The translations under genes were made by a program, and so were the position numbers. Shown piece by piece: positions 26,851 to 35,979 of a DNA stretch of 64,000 nucleotides. Numbering within the stretch: position 1 is the stretch's first letter; the number at the start of each line of letters is the position of its first letter. Under the pieces are notes generated by a model that did no database searches, was not told the origin of the DNA, and saw nothing but the letters and a program-made list of their open reading frames with translations. Location of the stretch: NCBI RefSeq assembly GCF_040450955.1, contig NZ_CP144373.1, forward strand, positions 1,344,486 through 1,408,485. Direction: 5' to 3'. The DNA comes from Thermodesulfovibrio sp. 3907-1M (GTDB lineage: Bacteria; Nitrospirota; Thermodesulfovibrionia; Thermodesulfovibrionales; Thermodesulfovibrionaceae).

Positions 26851-27835
26851 GAAGGATAAAGTTGTGATTGTAGGTCAATCAATTCAAATTCAAAAAATCA
26901 TGACACTTATTGATAAACTATCCAGAACTGATAGCACGTGCTTGATAATGGGAGAGAGTGGAACAGGTAAAGAGCTTGTTGCAAAGATGATTCATCTTAA
27001 AAGTCTCAGAGCAGAAAAGCCTTTTATTCCTGTTAACTGTGCTGCCATACCTTCCGAGCTTCTTGAATCAGAGCTTTTTGGTCATGAAAAAGGGGCTTTT
27101 ACAGGAGCACAGGCTCAGCGTCCTGGAAGATTTGAACTTGCCAATGAAGGAACAATTTTTCTTGATGAAATAGGTGATATGCCCCTTCATCTTCAGGTAA
27201 AAATATTGAGAGTTTTACAGGAAAAAACCTTTGAAAGAATAGGAGGAACCAAACCCATTCATGTAAATGTGAGAATTATAGCAGCTACAAATAAAGACTT
27301 GGAAAATGAAGTAAAGGAAGGAAGATTCAGAGAGGACCTTTTCTGGAGACTGAATGTAGTTCCTGTAGTAATACCTCCATTGAGAGAAAGAAAAGAAGAT
27401 ATACCTCTTCTTTGCGAGTATTTTATTTATAAATTTTCAAAAAAATTTGGCTATTCATTAAAAATAAAATCAGAAGTAATGGATGTTCTTTTAAACTATC
27501 ACTGGCCTGGAAATGTCAGGGAACTTGAAAATTTGGTTGAAAGACTTTATGTTTTAAATGATGGTGGAGTTGTAAATGTGGAAGATATTCCTGAAAGAAT
27601 AAGGCTTGGAGAAAATTTACTGCCAAAGGCTATTTCTGAGGATTTAAATCCATTTAGTGCAGGAATAGACCTTAATGAAGTTTTAAAAGACTACGAGAAA
27701 AAGTTAATTTTACATGCCTTAAATCTGCACGGATGGATTAAAAGCAGAGCAGCCAGGTATCTGAACATAAACAGAACAACACTTATTGAAAAAATGAAAA
27801 GACTTGGCATTAAAGACAATGAAAACTCTGATTAG
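26849..27835 (+). CDS. sigma-54 dependent activator without receiver domain (FleQ/FlrA-like)
   Basis: AAA+ enhancer-binding protein, 328 residues from ATG 26849; an in-frame TTG at 26813 would add 12 residues with no support. The central domain has Walker A GESGTGKE, the sigma-54 contact loop GAFTGA, Walker B GTIFLDEIGD and the R-finger region. The C terminus is a Fis-type helix-turn-helix (ARYLNINRTTLIEKMKRLGI). Only about 20 residues precede the AAA+ domain, so there is no sensor domain; control may be by partner proteins or by level. It sits at the head of the flagellar cluster, which suggests the master-regulator role of FleQ or FlrA. The N terminus overlaps a palindrome. Confidence 0.9.
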   Translation: MKDKVVIVGQSIQIQKIMTLIDKLSRTDSTCLIMGESGTGKELVAKMIHLKSLRAEKPFIPVNCAAIPSELLESELFGHEKGAFTGAQAQRPGRFELANEGTIFLDEIGDMPLHLQVKILRVLQEKTFERIGGTKPIHVNVRIIAATNKDLENEVKEGRFREDLFWRLNVVPVVIPPLRERKEDIPLLCEYFIYKFSKKFGYSLKIKSEVMDVLLNYHWPGNVRELENLVERLYVLNDGGVVNVEDIPERIRLGENLLPKAISEDLNPFSAGIDLNEVLKDYEKKLILHALNLHGWIKSRAARYLNINRTTLIEKMKRLGIKDNENSD

Positions 27836-29399
27836 CATCATTACTATTATTTTATTTTTCAGCATTGCCTGGGCAAATGATGCTCTTAAGAAGGGCGAGG
27901 ATTTTTTAAAAACTGAGAATTATTTACAGGCAAAGGAGTTTTTTCAAAAGTTTACTGAAGACCCAAAGCTTGCAGATAGAGCACTTTTAGGTCTGGCAAA
28001 GGCAGAATACTTCCTTGGAAATTACTATGAAGCCACAATTCCTCTTAAGAGACTTTTAAGAGACTTTAAAAACTCTTCTACTTTAAATGAAGCAAATCTT
28101 TACATGGGATTAACATATTTAAAAATTGGAAGACTCAGGGATGCGGAGTATTATCTTGAAAAAGTTCAACAACCTCTTGAAAAACAGGCAATGATTGGCA
28201 AAGGCTGGATCGCCTTTTATAAAGGTGATTTAAGGACACTGCAGGCAGTTTTACAGAGGCTTGACAGGAAAGATTTTAATGATCCGGAAACTGATTTATT
28301 GAGGATAAAATATCTTGCCATGACAGGCAAAGCTGATGAAGCATTAAAGGAGTTTAATAAAAATCTGAAACTTAGAAAAACTCTTTATGATCTTGACAGA
28401 GCTGATGTTTTAATAAGGGCAACTAAATTCAAAGAAGCAGAAGATGTTCTGAAAAAATTCATTGAAAAGTCAAATAAACAATACGATACAATCAAGGCAA
28501 AAAAAATGCTCTTTGAGATGTATCTAACACAGGGGAAAACCGAGGAAGCTCTCAAAATAGGAAAAGAGATTTACTTTTATATTCCCACGGATGATGTGAG
28601 ACTCAAGATTTACTCAATTTACATGAATAGCAAAAACTATGATGAAGCATTGAGAATGCTTTTCTTATTCAGAGATAAGGAGCTTAAAAATAAGAAAATT
28701 GAGGAATTTCTAAAAACTATCATGCATAAAAGCCCGGAAAAGGCTGCAAACTATATTGTTAAAATATATCCCTTTTTACCAGCAGATTCCTCTCTACTAA
28801 TTCAATCAGCTCAATTTCTCATTTCTCAGGGAAGATACAATGAGGCTAAAAATCTACTAAGGAAAGTTCAAACAGGTACAAGAAGAGCAGAGGCAGTGAT
28901 TCCATACTCACAGATTTTGATAAAAGAGGGCAAGTATAAAGAAGCTAAAAAATTTTTAGAGCCTCTTAAAGAGAAAAATCCTCAAGCAACTGCTCTTTAT
29001 GCTCAGATTCTTGCTCAGGAAGGAGATAAACTTACCGCACTTTCCTATTTAAGGAGAGTATCAAAATCAATAAAGGATCCTGAGATTTTAACATTATTGG
29101 GAGATCTTGAATATTCAAATGGAGATAGAAAAAAGGCAATTCATTACTGGCTTGAAGCGTCAAAGCTTGGCAATGCAGAAGCAGCACTTAAGGCTGCTGA
29201 CTACTTTTATCTTTCAAAAAAAATAAAAGAGGCAATTCAATATTACAAAAAAGCAATAGATGCGGGAATAAAGGACAATAATTCTCTCATGTGGGCATAT
29301 TACCAGTATGGCAAACTTGCCCATGATAAAACATATCTTGAAAAGGTTGCCGCTTCAAAGGGAGAACTCTCTGAAGCAGCGAGGGCGCTTCTTCATTAG
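27819..29399 (+). CDS. exported TPR-repeat protein
   Basis: Unknown function, 526 residues. The start is ATG 27819 (17-base overlap with the regulator), giving a signal peptide MKTLISIITIILFFSIAWA. The rest is a chain of tetratricopeptide-like helical pairs from about residue 25 to the end (for example YLQAKEFFQKF, YNEAKNLLRKV, KEAIQYYKKAIDAG). Its place between two sigma-54 activator genes and ahead of a kinase suggests a periplasmic adaptor for flagellar control or assembly, but this is inference. Confidence 0.88.
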   Translation: MKTLISIITIILFFSIAWANDALKKGEDFLKTENYLQAKEFFQKFTEDPKLADRALLGLAKAEYFLGNYYEATIPLKRLLRDFKNSSTLNEANLYMGLTYLKIGRLRDAEYYLEKVQQPLEKQAMIGKGWIAFYKGDLRTLQAVLQRLDRKDFNDPETDLLRIKYLAMTGKADEALKEFNKNLKLRKTLYDLDRADVLIRATKFKEAEDVLKKFIEKSNKQYDTIKAKKMLFEMYLTQGKTEEALKIGKEIYFYIPTDDVRLKIYSIYMNSKNYDEALRMLFLFRDKELKNKKIEEFLKTIMHKSPEKAANYIVKIYPFLPADSSLLIQSAQFLISQGRYNEAKNLLRKVQTGTRRAEAVIPYSQILIKEGKYKEAKKFLEPLKEKNPQATALYAQILAQEGDKLTALSYLRRVSKSIKDPEILTLLGDLEYSNGDRKKAIHYWLEASKLGNAEAALKAADYFYLSKKIKEAIQYYKKAIDAGIKDNNSLMWAYYQYGKLAHDKTYLEKVAASKGELSEAARALLH

Positions 29400-29401
29400 C
29401 C

Positions 29402-30487
29402 ATGCAGGACGAACTTTTAAAGGAAGCAATACTAAGATTTAACACAGCCTCTGAAGCTTTAATTAAGTATTACAGCCTTCTTGAAGAAAAAGTAAAACTT
29501 CTTACCGAGGAAGTTGAGCAGAAAAAGAGGTTGCTGAGTAGCATAATTGAAAGCATTGACATAGCTGTTGTGTTTTTTGACAGCGAAGGTGTCATCAGAT
29601 TAATCAATCGGGCAGGTGAGAATCTCTTTAATATTAAAGCAGAAGATGTTATTGGCAAAAGAGATTTACCGATAAAGATTCAGGGAGACATGATTTATCC
29701 AGACCTTGGAAAGCCTTTTTATGCAATAGTTTCAAGATCAGAGGTTGTTGATTCAGAAGGAAATAAAATTGGGCATGTTTTTCTCTGCAAAGACATTACG
29801 AGAATAAAGGAACTTGAAGCAGAAAATGAAAGAAACAGAAGACTCACTGCTATGGGGTCTCTTGTTATGAAAATAGCTCATGAAATAAGAAATCCTCTTG
29901 GAAGCATTGAACTTTTTGCCAATATGATATCTGAAGACATAAAAGAAGGAATTCATGGAGATTATGCACGAAGAATCTCAAGCTCTGTAAAGATGTTAAG
30001 AAACACCCTTGAAAACATGCTGAGTTTTACAAAGGGAATAACTCCAAAAAAAACTTTTATGTGTCTCAATGAATTGATTGATGAAATAATAAAGGAGTTT
30101 CAGGAACTATTTAGCAGGGTTGGAATAGAGATTCACAACAGAATAAAGGAAAAATTTTTTCTAAACCTTGACCCTGCTCTCATGAGGCAGGCATTGATAA
30201 ATCTTATTGTTAATGCATATCAGGCAATGCCAGAGGGTGGAACAATTACTATTGATGCATGTAATGATGGTGATTTTATCAAGCTCACTATTAAAGACAC
30301 CGGTCATGGAATTGACAGTAACATAATAGATAAAATCTTTGATCCCTTTTTCTCCACAAAAGACAGAGGCACAGGACTTGGGCTTAGCATCACAGGAAGT
30401 ATAATTTCTGCTCATTCAGGAAGAATTGAAGTAAAAAGTGAGATTAATGAAGGCACAGAATTTGCAATATATCTACCTGTGAAATGA
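29402..30487 (+). CDS. PAS-domain sensor histidine kinase (FlrB/FleS/AtoS-like)
   Basis: Soluble kinase, 361 residues, no membrane segment. An N-terminal coiled coil (1-45) leads into a PAS domain (about 46-135), then a dimerisation domain with the phospho-acceptor His160 in KIAHEIRNPLG, and an ATPase domain with N-box NLIVNAYQA and G-boxes DTGHGID and GTGLGLSI. It overlaps the response regulator by 4 bases. The pair matches FlrB/FlrC, which switch on middle (hook and basal body) flagellar genes. Confidence 0.93.
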   Translation: MQDELLKEAILRFNTASEALIKYYSLLEEKVKLLTEEVEQKKRLLSSIIESIDIAVVFFDSEGVIRLINRAGENLFNIKAEDVIGKRDLPIKIQGDMIYPDLGKPFYAIVSRSEVVDSEGNKIGHVFLCKDITRIKELEAENERNRRLTAMGSLVMKIAHEIRNPLGSIELFANMISEDIKEGIHGDYARRISSSVKMLRNTLENMLSFTKGITPKKTFMCLNELIDEIIKEFQELFSRVGIEIHNRIKEKFFLNLDPALMRQALINLIVNAYQAMPEGGTITIDACNDGDFIKLTIKDTGHGIDSNIIDKIFDPFFSTKDRGTGLGLSITGSIISAHSGRIEVKSEINEGTEFAIYLPVK

Positions 30488-31755
30488 AGTCGGTTCTTAT
30501 AATAGATGATGAACCTGACATGGGCTTTGCTCTAAAGGAAGCAGTGTCTCGTTTTGGCTTTGCTTCTCATTATTATAGAGACCCTTGTCATGTTCTTTCC
30601 TCAGTTAACCTGAGTGATTTCTCTTTAATCATAACAGATGTAAAAATGCCCAGAATGAGTGGTCTTGAGTTTCTTGCTGAGATAAGAAAAAGAGGTATTT
30701 TCACTCCTGTAATCGTTATTACAGGGTATGGCTCTGTTGAAGATGCTGTGAAAGCAATGAAGCTTGGTGCTGTGGACTACATTATGAAACCATTTTCAAT
30801 GGATACTCTGAAATCTCTTGTGTTCAGGCTTATTCCAGAAGAAGATGAAATTGTTGCAGAGTCTCATCAGATGAGAAGACTTCTTGAAATAGCAAGAGAG
30901 ATAGCAAAAACAGACATTACAGTCCTGCTAACAGGCGAAAGCGGGGTTGGTAAAGAAGTTATTGCAAGATACATTCACAAGCACAGCCTGAGGGCATGTG
31001 AACCTTTTGTCGCTGTAAACTGCGCAGCTATTACAGAAACACTTCTTGAGTCAGAGCTTTTTGGTCATGAAAAGGGAGCTTTCACAGGAGCAACTGAAAG
31101 AAAACCCGGTAAGTTTGAACTTGCCAATAAAGGAACAATTCTTCTTGATGAGATAAGTGAGATGGCATACAGGCTTCAGGCAAAGCTCTTAAGGGTTATT
31201 CAAGAAAAGGAAGTTGATAGAGTTGGTGGAACAAAACCTATCCAAGTTGATGTAAGAATAATTGCCACAACAAATAGAGACCTCTGGGAAGAGGTGAAAA
31301 AAGGCAACTTCAGGGAGGACCTTTTTTACAGAATAAATGTGTTTCCATTGAGGATCCCACCTTTAAGAGAAAGAACTGAAGATATAGTTCCGCTTGCAGA
31401 GTTTTTCGTAAAAAGACTTTCAAATAAGATGTCAAAAAAATTTACAATTACAGAAGAGATGAAAAAATACCTGCTCAGTAACTCCTGGCAGGGCAATGTC
31501 CGAGAACTTGAAAATTTTATATACAGATGTGCTGTTCTAAGTACAGATGGACAGTTAAGGATTCCTGAAGATGAAGTTTTTTTTGAAGACAAAAAATCAG
31601 TAAAAATTGGCAAAATAAAGGATGCAGAAAAGGATTTAATAATTGACGCTCTTAAGAAAACTCAAGGAAATCGCACAAAGGCTGCAAAGATTCTTGGAAT
31701 AAGTGTGAGAACACTGAGGAACAAAATAAATGAATACGGACTTAAAGATTTATGA
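30484..31755 (+). CDS. NtrC-family response regulator (FlrC/FlgR-like)
   Basis: 423 residues: receiver domain (1-115, phosphorylated Asp52 in TDVKMPRMSG), AAA+ sigma-54 domain (about 130-365, Walker A GESGVGKE, GAFTGA loop) and Fis-type DNA-binding domain (about 385-423). It is followed only 3 bases later by a consensus sigma-54 promoter that reads into flgB, so the regulator gene and its likely first target are adjacent. Partner kinase immediately upstream. Confidence 0.95.
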   Translation: MKSVLIIDDEPDMGFALKEAVSRFGFASHYYRDPCHVLSSVNLSDFSLIITDVKMPRMSGLEFLAEIRKRGIFTPVIVITGYGSVEDAVKAMKLGAVDYIMKPFSMDTLKSLVFRLIPEEDEIVAESHQMRRLLEIAREIAKTDITVLLTGESGVGKEVIARYIHKHSLRACEPFVAVNCAAITETLLESELFGHEKGAFTGATERKPGKFELANKGTILLDEISEMAYRLQAKLLRVIQEKEVDRVGGTKPIQVDVRIIATTNRDLWEEVKKGNFREDLFYRINVFPLRIPPLRERTEDIVPLAEFFVKRLSNKMSKKFTITEEMKKYLLSNSWQGNVRELENFIYRCAVLSTDGQLRIPEDEVFFEDKKSVKIGKIKDAEKDLIIDALKKTQGNRTKAAKILGISVRTLRNKINEYGLKDL

Positions 31756-31758
31756 TTC

Positions 31759-31774
31759 TGGCATTAATTTTGCT
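31759..31774 (+). promoter_or_regulatory. sigma-54 (-24/-12) promoter of the flgB operon
   Basis: TGGCAT, five bases, TTGCT: the invariant GG (31760-31761) and GC (31772-31773) are exactly 10 bases apart. It lies between the response-regulator stop and the flgB ATG (31800), which has a GGGAGG site at about 31785. Expected activators are the two AAA+ proteins encoded just upstream. Confidence 0.85.
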
Positions 31775-31799
31775 TTAATTTGCAGGGAGGCGTAAAAAT

Positions 31800-32135
31800 A
31801 TGGATACGACAATAAAAATTCTTGAAAAAGTAATGGATATATGTGCCTACAGGCAAAAAATTCTTGCTTCAAATATTGCAAATGCTGACACACCAGGTTA
31901 TAAAGCAAAGGACATAAATTTTCAGGAAGAATTAAAAAGAGCATTTGAGAATGATACAGAGACATACAAAGTAATTGAAGCATCAACAACTATGCCAAAC
32001 AGAGATGGAAATACTGTTAATATAGAAGTGGAGATGACCAAGCTTGCAGAGACAATGCTTATGTATAATACTGCAACGCAACTTATTTCAACAAGAATTC
32101 GCATGCTTAAAGACGCAATCAAAGGAGGTAGATGA
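31800..32135 (+). CDS. flgB: flagellar basal-body rod protein FlgB
   Basis: Proximal rod subunit, 111 residues, somewhat short for the family (about 130). The N-terminal rod motif is complete (KILASNIANADTPGYKAKDI). The C-terminal helix ends MYNTATQLISTRIRMLKDAI. First gene of the sigma-54 flagellar operon; its stop overlaps the flgC start. Confidence 0.95.
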   Translation: MDTTIKILEKVMDICAYRQKILASNIANADTPGYKAKDINFQEELKRAFENDTETYKVIEASTTMPNRDGNTVNIEVEMTKLAETMLMYNTATQLISTRIRMLKDAIKGGR

Positions 32136-32542
32136 TGAAGGATATATTTTTACCTCTAAAGGTTTCAGCAACAGGGCTTGAAGCTCAGAAGATAAGACTC
32201 AATTTAATTGCCTCAAATCTTGCAAACATTAATTCAACGAGAAGTCCTGAAGGAGGTCCCTATCGCAGAAAAGATGTTATTTTTACCACATATATGTATG
32301 ACCAGATTTCTCAGGGTGTTGATGTGGCGAAAATAGTGGAAGACCAGAGACCTTTGAGAGTTGTTTATGATCCATCACATCCTGATGCAGATAAAGATGG
32401 ATATGTGAGATATCCAAATGTAAATCCAATGGAAGAAATGATTAATCTTATTTCTGCATCCCGTGCCTATGAAGCAAATCTTACGATGATTAACTCATAC
32501 AAGGACATGTTTATGAAAACCATAGATATATTGAGGATTTAG
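32132..32542 (+). CDS. flgC: flagellar basal-body rod protein FlgC
   Basis: Proximal rod subunit, 136 residues. N-terminal rod motif LNLIASNLANINSTRSPEGG, then the FlgC-specific PYRRKDVIFTT; C-terminal signature NPMEEMINLISASRAYEANL. GGAGG lies 5 bases before the ATG. Two adjacent ATGs (32132, 32135) are possible starts. Confidence 0.96.
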   Translation: MMKDIFLPLKVSATGLEAQKIRLNLIASNLANINSTRSPEGGPYRRKDVIFTTYMYDQISQGVDVAKIVEDQRPLRVVYDPSHPDADKDGYVRYPNVNPMEEMINLISASRAYEANLTMINSYKDMFMKTIDILRI

Positions 32543-32552
32543 GAGGATTTAA

Positions 32553-32846
32553 ATGACAGAAATAAAAAACATAAGCGAAATTTTAGGGAAAACTCAGGAG
32601 GAGTTAAAAAATCTAAAAGGAGCTCAAAAAGAATCCTTTGAACAGGCTTTAAAAGATGCTATAAAAGAGGCATCTCAGGTAGAGCAGGAAGCTCAAAATG
32701 CAATTGAAGCTTTTGCAAAGGGTGAATTAAGCATTAATCAGGTTGTTATGGCAATGCAAAAGGCTGACCTTACTCTTCAAACACTCATTCAGGTCAGAAA
32801 CAAAGTAATAACAGCCTATGAAGAAATCTCTCGCATGCAGGTTTAA
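32553..32846 (+). CDS. fliE: flagellar hook-basal body complex protein FliE
   Basis: Links the MS ring to the rod. It has 97 residues, the usual size, with the C-terminal family helix INQVVMAMQKADLTLQTLIQ followed by VRNKVITAYEEI. It is preceded by GGAGG and lies between flgC and fliF as in most flagellar operons. Confidence 0.94.
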   Translation: MTEIKNISEILGKTQEELKNLKGAQKESFEQALKDAIKEASQVEQEAQNAIEAFAKGELSINQVVMAMQKADLTLQTLIQVRNKVITAYEEISRMQV

Positions 32847-32852
32847 TAAAAA

Positions 32853-34364
32853 ATGCCAGTTACAGACAGAATAAAAACAGCCATAGAAAACATTAAAAAC
32901 ATGCCTCTCAATAGAAAGCTGGCGCTTGGTGGTCTTGTTGTCATTGTTTTTGCACTTATTTTGACTTTGTTTCTATGGCTACCAAAGCAGGATTATCAAG
33001 TCTTATACAGTAATCTTTCAACAGAAGATGCAGGAAATGTAATCAATAAACTGAAAGAGAAAAAAGTGCCCTATCAGGTTAAGGACAATGCCATATATGT
33101 TCCTTCAGGGAAAGTTTATGAACTGAGACTTGAACTGGCTGCACAGGGAATTCCCTCAGGAGGTGGCGTTGGTTTTGAGATATTTGATAAAACTCAAATA
33201 GGACTTACAGAGTTTTCTCAGCGTATAAACTATATAAGGGCTTTGCAGGGTGAACTTCAAAGAACAATTAAACAGCTTCAGGAAGTTGCTGAGGCAAGGG
33301 TTCACATAGCAATTCCAGAAAAAACAATATTCACAGAAAAGGAGGACCATCCAACAGCATCTGTTGTACTCAAACTCAAACCTGGAAGAACCCTCACAAA
33401 GGAGCAAGTAACAAGCATAGTTCACCTTGTATCAAGCAGTGTGGAAGGTCTTTCTCCTCAATATGTAACTGTTGTTGACCAGTATGGCAATCTTCTTTCC
33501 GCACCAAAGGATCCGACACAGCTTGTTGAGGCTTCTCAGATTGAATACAAAAGAAACATTGAAAAAACTTATGAGAAAAACATTCAAAGCATGCTTGAAA
33601 ATATTGTTGGCAAAGGAAAAGCAATAGTCAGGGTTTCTGCAGATATAGATTTTTCAAAGGTTGAAAAGGTTGAGGAAAAATATGATCCTGACACCATAGC
33701 AATCAGGCAGGAACAGCGCACACAGGAAAAGACAATGGGACCTCAGGTAGGAGGAATTCCGGGAGTGCTTTCAAATCAACCCGGTCAACCTCCAGCAGCA
33801 GCTTCTCAGAATGTACAATCTCAAAGACAGCAGGAAAGCATAAACTATGAGGTAAGCAAAAGTATAAGCAAAATTCTTCAATCCACAGGTCAGATAAAAA
33901 AGATATCTGTAGCTGTTCTGGTTGATGGAACTTATAGAGAAGAAAAGGGTAAAAAAGTTTATGTTCCAAGAAGTGATGAAGAGATTAAAAAGTATCAAGA
34001 GCTTGTTCAGGCAGCCATAGGATATAATAAAGAAAGAGGTGATTATGTGATAGTGGAAAGTATGCCCTTTGAAGTCATACCTGAAGAAAAGCCAGGGATT
34101 GACTATATAGGCATAGCAAAAACAGTTCTTAAATACCTGATACCTCTAATTATTGTTGCCCTTATAATTCTTTTTGTTGTAAAACCAATAATTGAATTGC
34201 TTAAAAGACCAGTGGAAGAAAAAATTACAAAGAAAGAAGTCATTATATCTGAGGAAGCTATTCCTCCAGTACCAGAAAGAGACATAAAGGAAGAGATAAG
34301 GCATATAGCAAAAACAAATCCCAAAAAAGTTGTCGCCATTCTAAGAGAGTGGATAAGCGAGTAA
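32853..34364 (+). CDS. fliF: flagellar MS-ring protein FliF
   Basis: Forms the membrane ring that templates the basal body. It has 503 residues, with two membrane helices (about 25-45 and 425-447) around a large periplasmic part with ring-building motifs (DYQVLYSNLSTEDAGNVINK, YIRALQGELQRTI). The cytoplasmic C-terminal tail (HIAKTNPKKVVAILREWI) is the FliG-binding helix. Its stop touches the fliG ATG with no gap. Confidence 0.96.
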   Translation: MPVTDRIKTAIENIKNMPLNRKLALGGLVVIVFALILTLFLWLPKQDYQVLYSNLSTEDAGNVINKLKEKKVPYQVKDNAIYVPSGKVYELRLELAAQGIPSGGGVGFEIFDKTQIGLTEFSQRINYIRALQGELQRTIKQLQEVAEARVHIAIPEKTIFTEKEDHPTASVVLKLKPGRTLTKEQVTSIVHLVSSSVEGLSPQYVTVVDQYGNLLSAPKDPTQLVEASQIEYKRNIEKTYEKNIQSMLENIVGKGKAIVRVSADIDFSKVEKVEEKYDPDTIAIRQEQRTQEKTMGPQVGGIPGVLSNQPGQPPAAASQNVQSQRQQESINYEVSKSISKILQSTGQIKKISVAVLVDGTYREEKGKKVYVPRSDEEIKKYQELVQAAIGYNKERGDYVIVESMPFEVIPEEKPGIDYIGIAKTVLKYLIPLIIVALIILFVVKPIIELLKRPVEEKITKKEVIISEEAIPPVPERDIKEEIRHIAKTNPKKVVAILREWISE

Positions 34365-35345
34365 ATGAGAAAATTTTCAGGCATAGAAAAAGTTGCAGCC
34401 CTTCTTTCATTAATTGGTGAAGATGCGGCAACAGAATTATTCAAACATTTTGATCCCATTGAACTTGCCCGAATTATTCCCATGATGTCAAGAATAAAAC
34501 TTACTCCAGAGGAGGCTGAAGCAGTACTTAAGGAGTTTGCAGAGAAAGTGGGCACTGCTCCTGTTATGGTTGATGAGGAATACATTAAAACAATTCTTAC
34601 AAAAGCCTTTGGAGAGGAACAGGCAGCAAAGCTCATAAGCAAGATTGAAAGTGGAGCAAGTGCCTTTGATATTTTAAGGTGGCTTGATTCTCAGAGCATA
34701 GCAACAATGCTTCAAAGAGAGCATCCTCAAACAATTGCCATAGTTCTGGCTCATTTAGAACCAACACAGGCAGCAGAGGTTTTAAGCAGATTTCCAGAGC
34801 AGCTTAAAATAGAGGTTTCTCAAAGAATTGCTAATCTTGACCAGATTTCTCCTACAATACTCACTGAGCTTGAAGATGTTCTGCAGAGCCAGCTTCGCTC
34901 ATACACACAATCAAGAAGAATTGGTGGAGTAAAAACAGTTGCTGAGATTCTCAATCAGATGGACAGAACCAGTGAGGAGTTAATTCTAAAAAACATTGAA
35001 GAAAAAGATCCAATTCTTGCTGATGAAATAAGAAAACTCATGTTTACCTTTGAAGATCTTCTCTATGTTGATGACAGAGGAATTCAAACAATTCTTAAAG
35101 AGATTTCCACTGATGATCTTGCCCTTGCACTTAAGATGGCTTCTGAAGAATTAAAGGAAAAGATATTCAAAAATATGTCAAGCAGAGCAGTTGAGATACT
35201 TAAAGAAGAAATGGAGGCAAAAGGACCTGTTCGGGTAAGTGATGTGGAAAAGGCTCAGATGAACATTGTAAGGGTTGCAAGAAGACTTGAGGAAGAAGGC
35301 AAAATTGTAGTTGGGAAACGAGGAGGAGAGGCAATTGTTACCTAA
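34365..35345 (+). CDS. fliG: flagellar motor switch protein FliG
   Basis: Rotor protein that meets the stator and sets direction. It has 326 residues, with the middle-domain motif EHPQTIAIVLAHL and the C-terminal torque helix region with RGIQTILKEISTDDLALALK. It directly follows fliF. The 3' end overlaps fliH by 11 bases. Standard in length and order. Confidence 0.96.
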   Translation: MRKFSGIEKVAALLSLIGEDAATELFKHFDPIELARIIPMMSRIKLTPEEAEAVLKEFAEKVGTAPVMVDEEYIKTILTKAFGEEQAAKLISKIESGASAFDILRWLDSQSIATMLQREHPQTIAIVLAHLEPTQAAEVLSRFPEQLKIEVSQRIANLDQISPTILTELEDVLQSQLRSYTQSRRIGGVKTVAEILNQMDRTSEELILKNIEEKDPILADEIRKLMFTFEDLLYVDDRGIQTILKEISTDDLALALKMASEELKEKIFKNMSSRAVEILKEEMEAKGPVRVSDVEKAQMNIVRVARRLEEEGKIVVGKRGGEAIVT

Positions 35346-35979
35346 GGAAATAAAGCCTTACAACTTTCTGTGTTTTGATGAAAATAAAAAATCTGTTGAA
35401 AGACAGGAGACTAAATTTAATGAAGAAATCATAAAAAAAGGCTATGAAGCCGGTTTTAATAAAGGTTATGAAGCCGGAGTTAATGAGGGTTTTAAAAAAG
35501 GCTACGAAGAGGGTCTTGAAAAAAGCCAGAAGGAAGTAAAAGAAAAAACTTACGAACTTGTGAGAGCAACAGAAATCTTTAAAAATCTGATAAAAGAATT
35601 AACAGAATTTAAACAAAAGCAGGTAGAATTTTTCTTCCCTCAAATTTTAAAGCTTGCCTTTCAGATAGCAGAGAAAATCGTGGCTACAAAAATTTCCTTT
35701 GACAAGGAAGTAACACTTTCAGTTGTTAAAGAAGCATTAAAAGCCGTTCCTTTGAATGAGGAAAAGATAATCATAAAGGTTAATCCGGAGGATTATGGTT
35801 TTATCTCTCAAAAAATTGAGACTCTTGAAATTGAAAGTGCTCGCCTTCAAGTAGAACCTTCCACTGAGATCACACATGGAGGCTGTTCAATTGAGACTCA
35901 ATCTCAGCATATTGTATCAACAATTGAGCAGAGACTTAAGGAGATAGAGAATGCTCTCAATTCAATCCTTTTTCAGTGA
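35335..35979 (+). CDS. fliH: flagellar export regulator FliH
   Basis: Stator-like partner of the export ATPase FliI, 214 residues. The preferred start is TTG at 35335, about 8 bases behind GAGGAGGAG; a TTG at 35311 would place that site inside the gene. The protein has Gly-rich repeats typical of FliH (GYEAGFNKGYEAGVNEG) at about 30-55 and a C-terminal ATP-synthase-delta/E-like domain. It overlaps fliI by 29 bases. Confidence 0.88.
   Translation: MLPKEIKPYNFLCFDENKKSVERQETKFNEEIIKKGYEAGFNKGYEAGVNEGFKKGYEEGLEKSQKEVKEKTYELVRATEIFKNLIKELTEFKQKQVEFFFPQILKLAFQIAEKIVATKISFDKEVTLSVVKEALKAVPLNEEKIIIKVNPEDYGFISQKIETLEIESARLQVEPSTEITHGGCSIETQSQHIVSTIEQRLKEIENALNSILFQ

Noticed and set aside
34103-34642. 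179-codon minus-strand frame opposite fliF/fliG
   Set aside because: Spans the junction of two well-supported genes on the other strand and has no family features.
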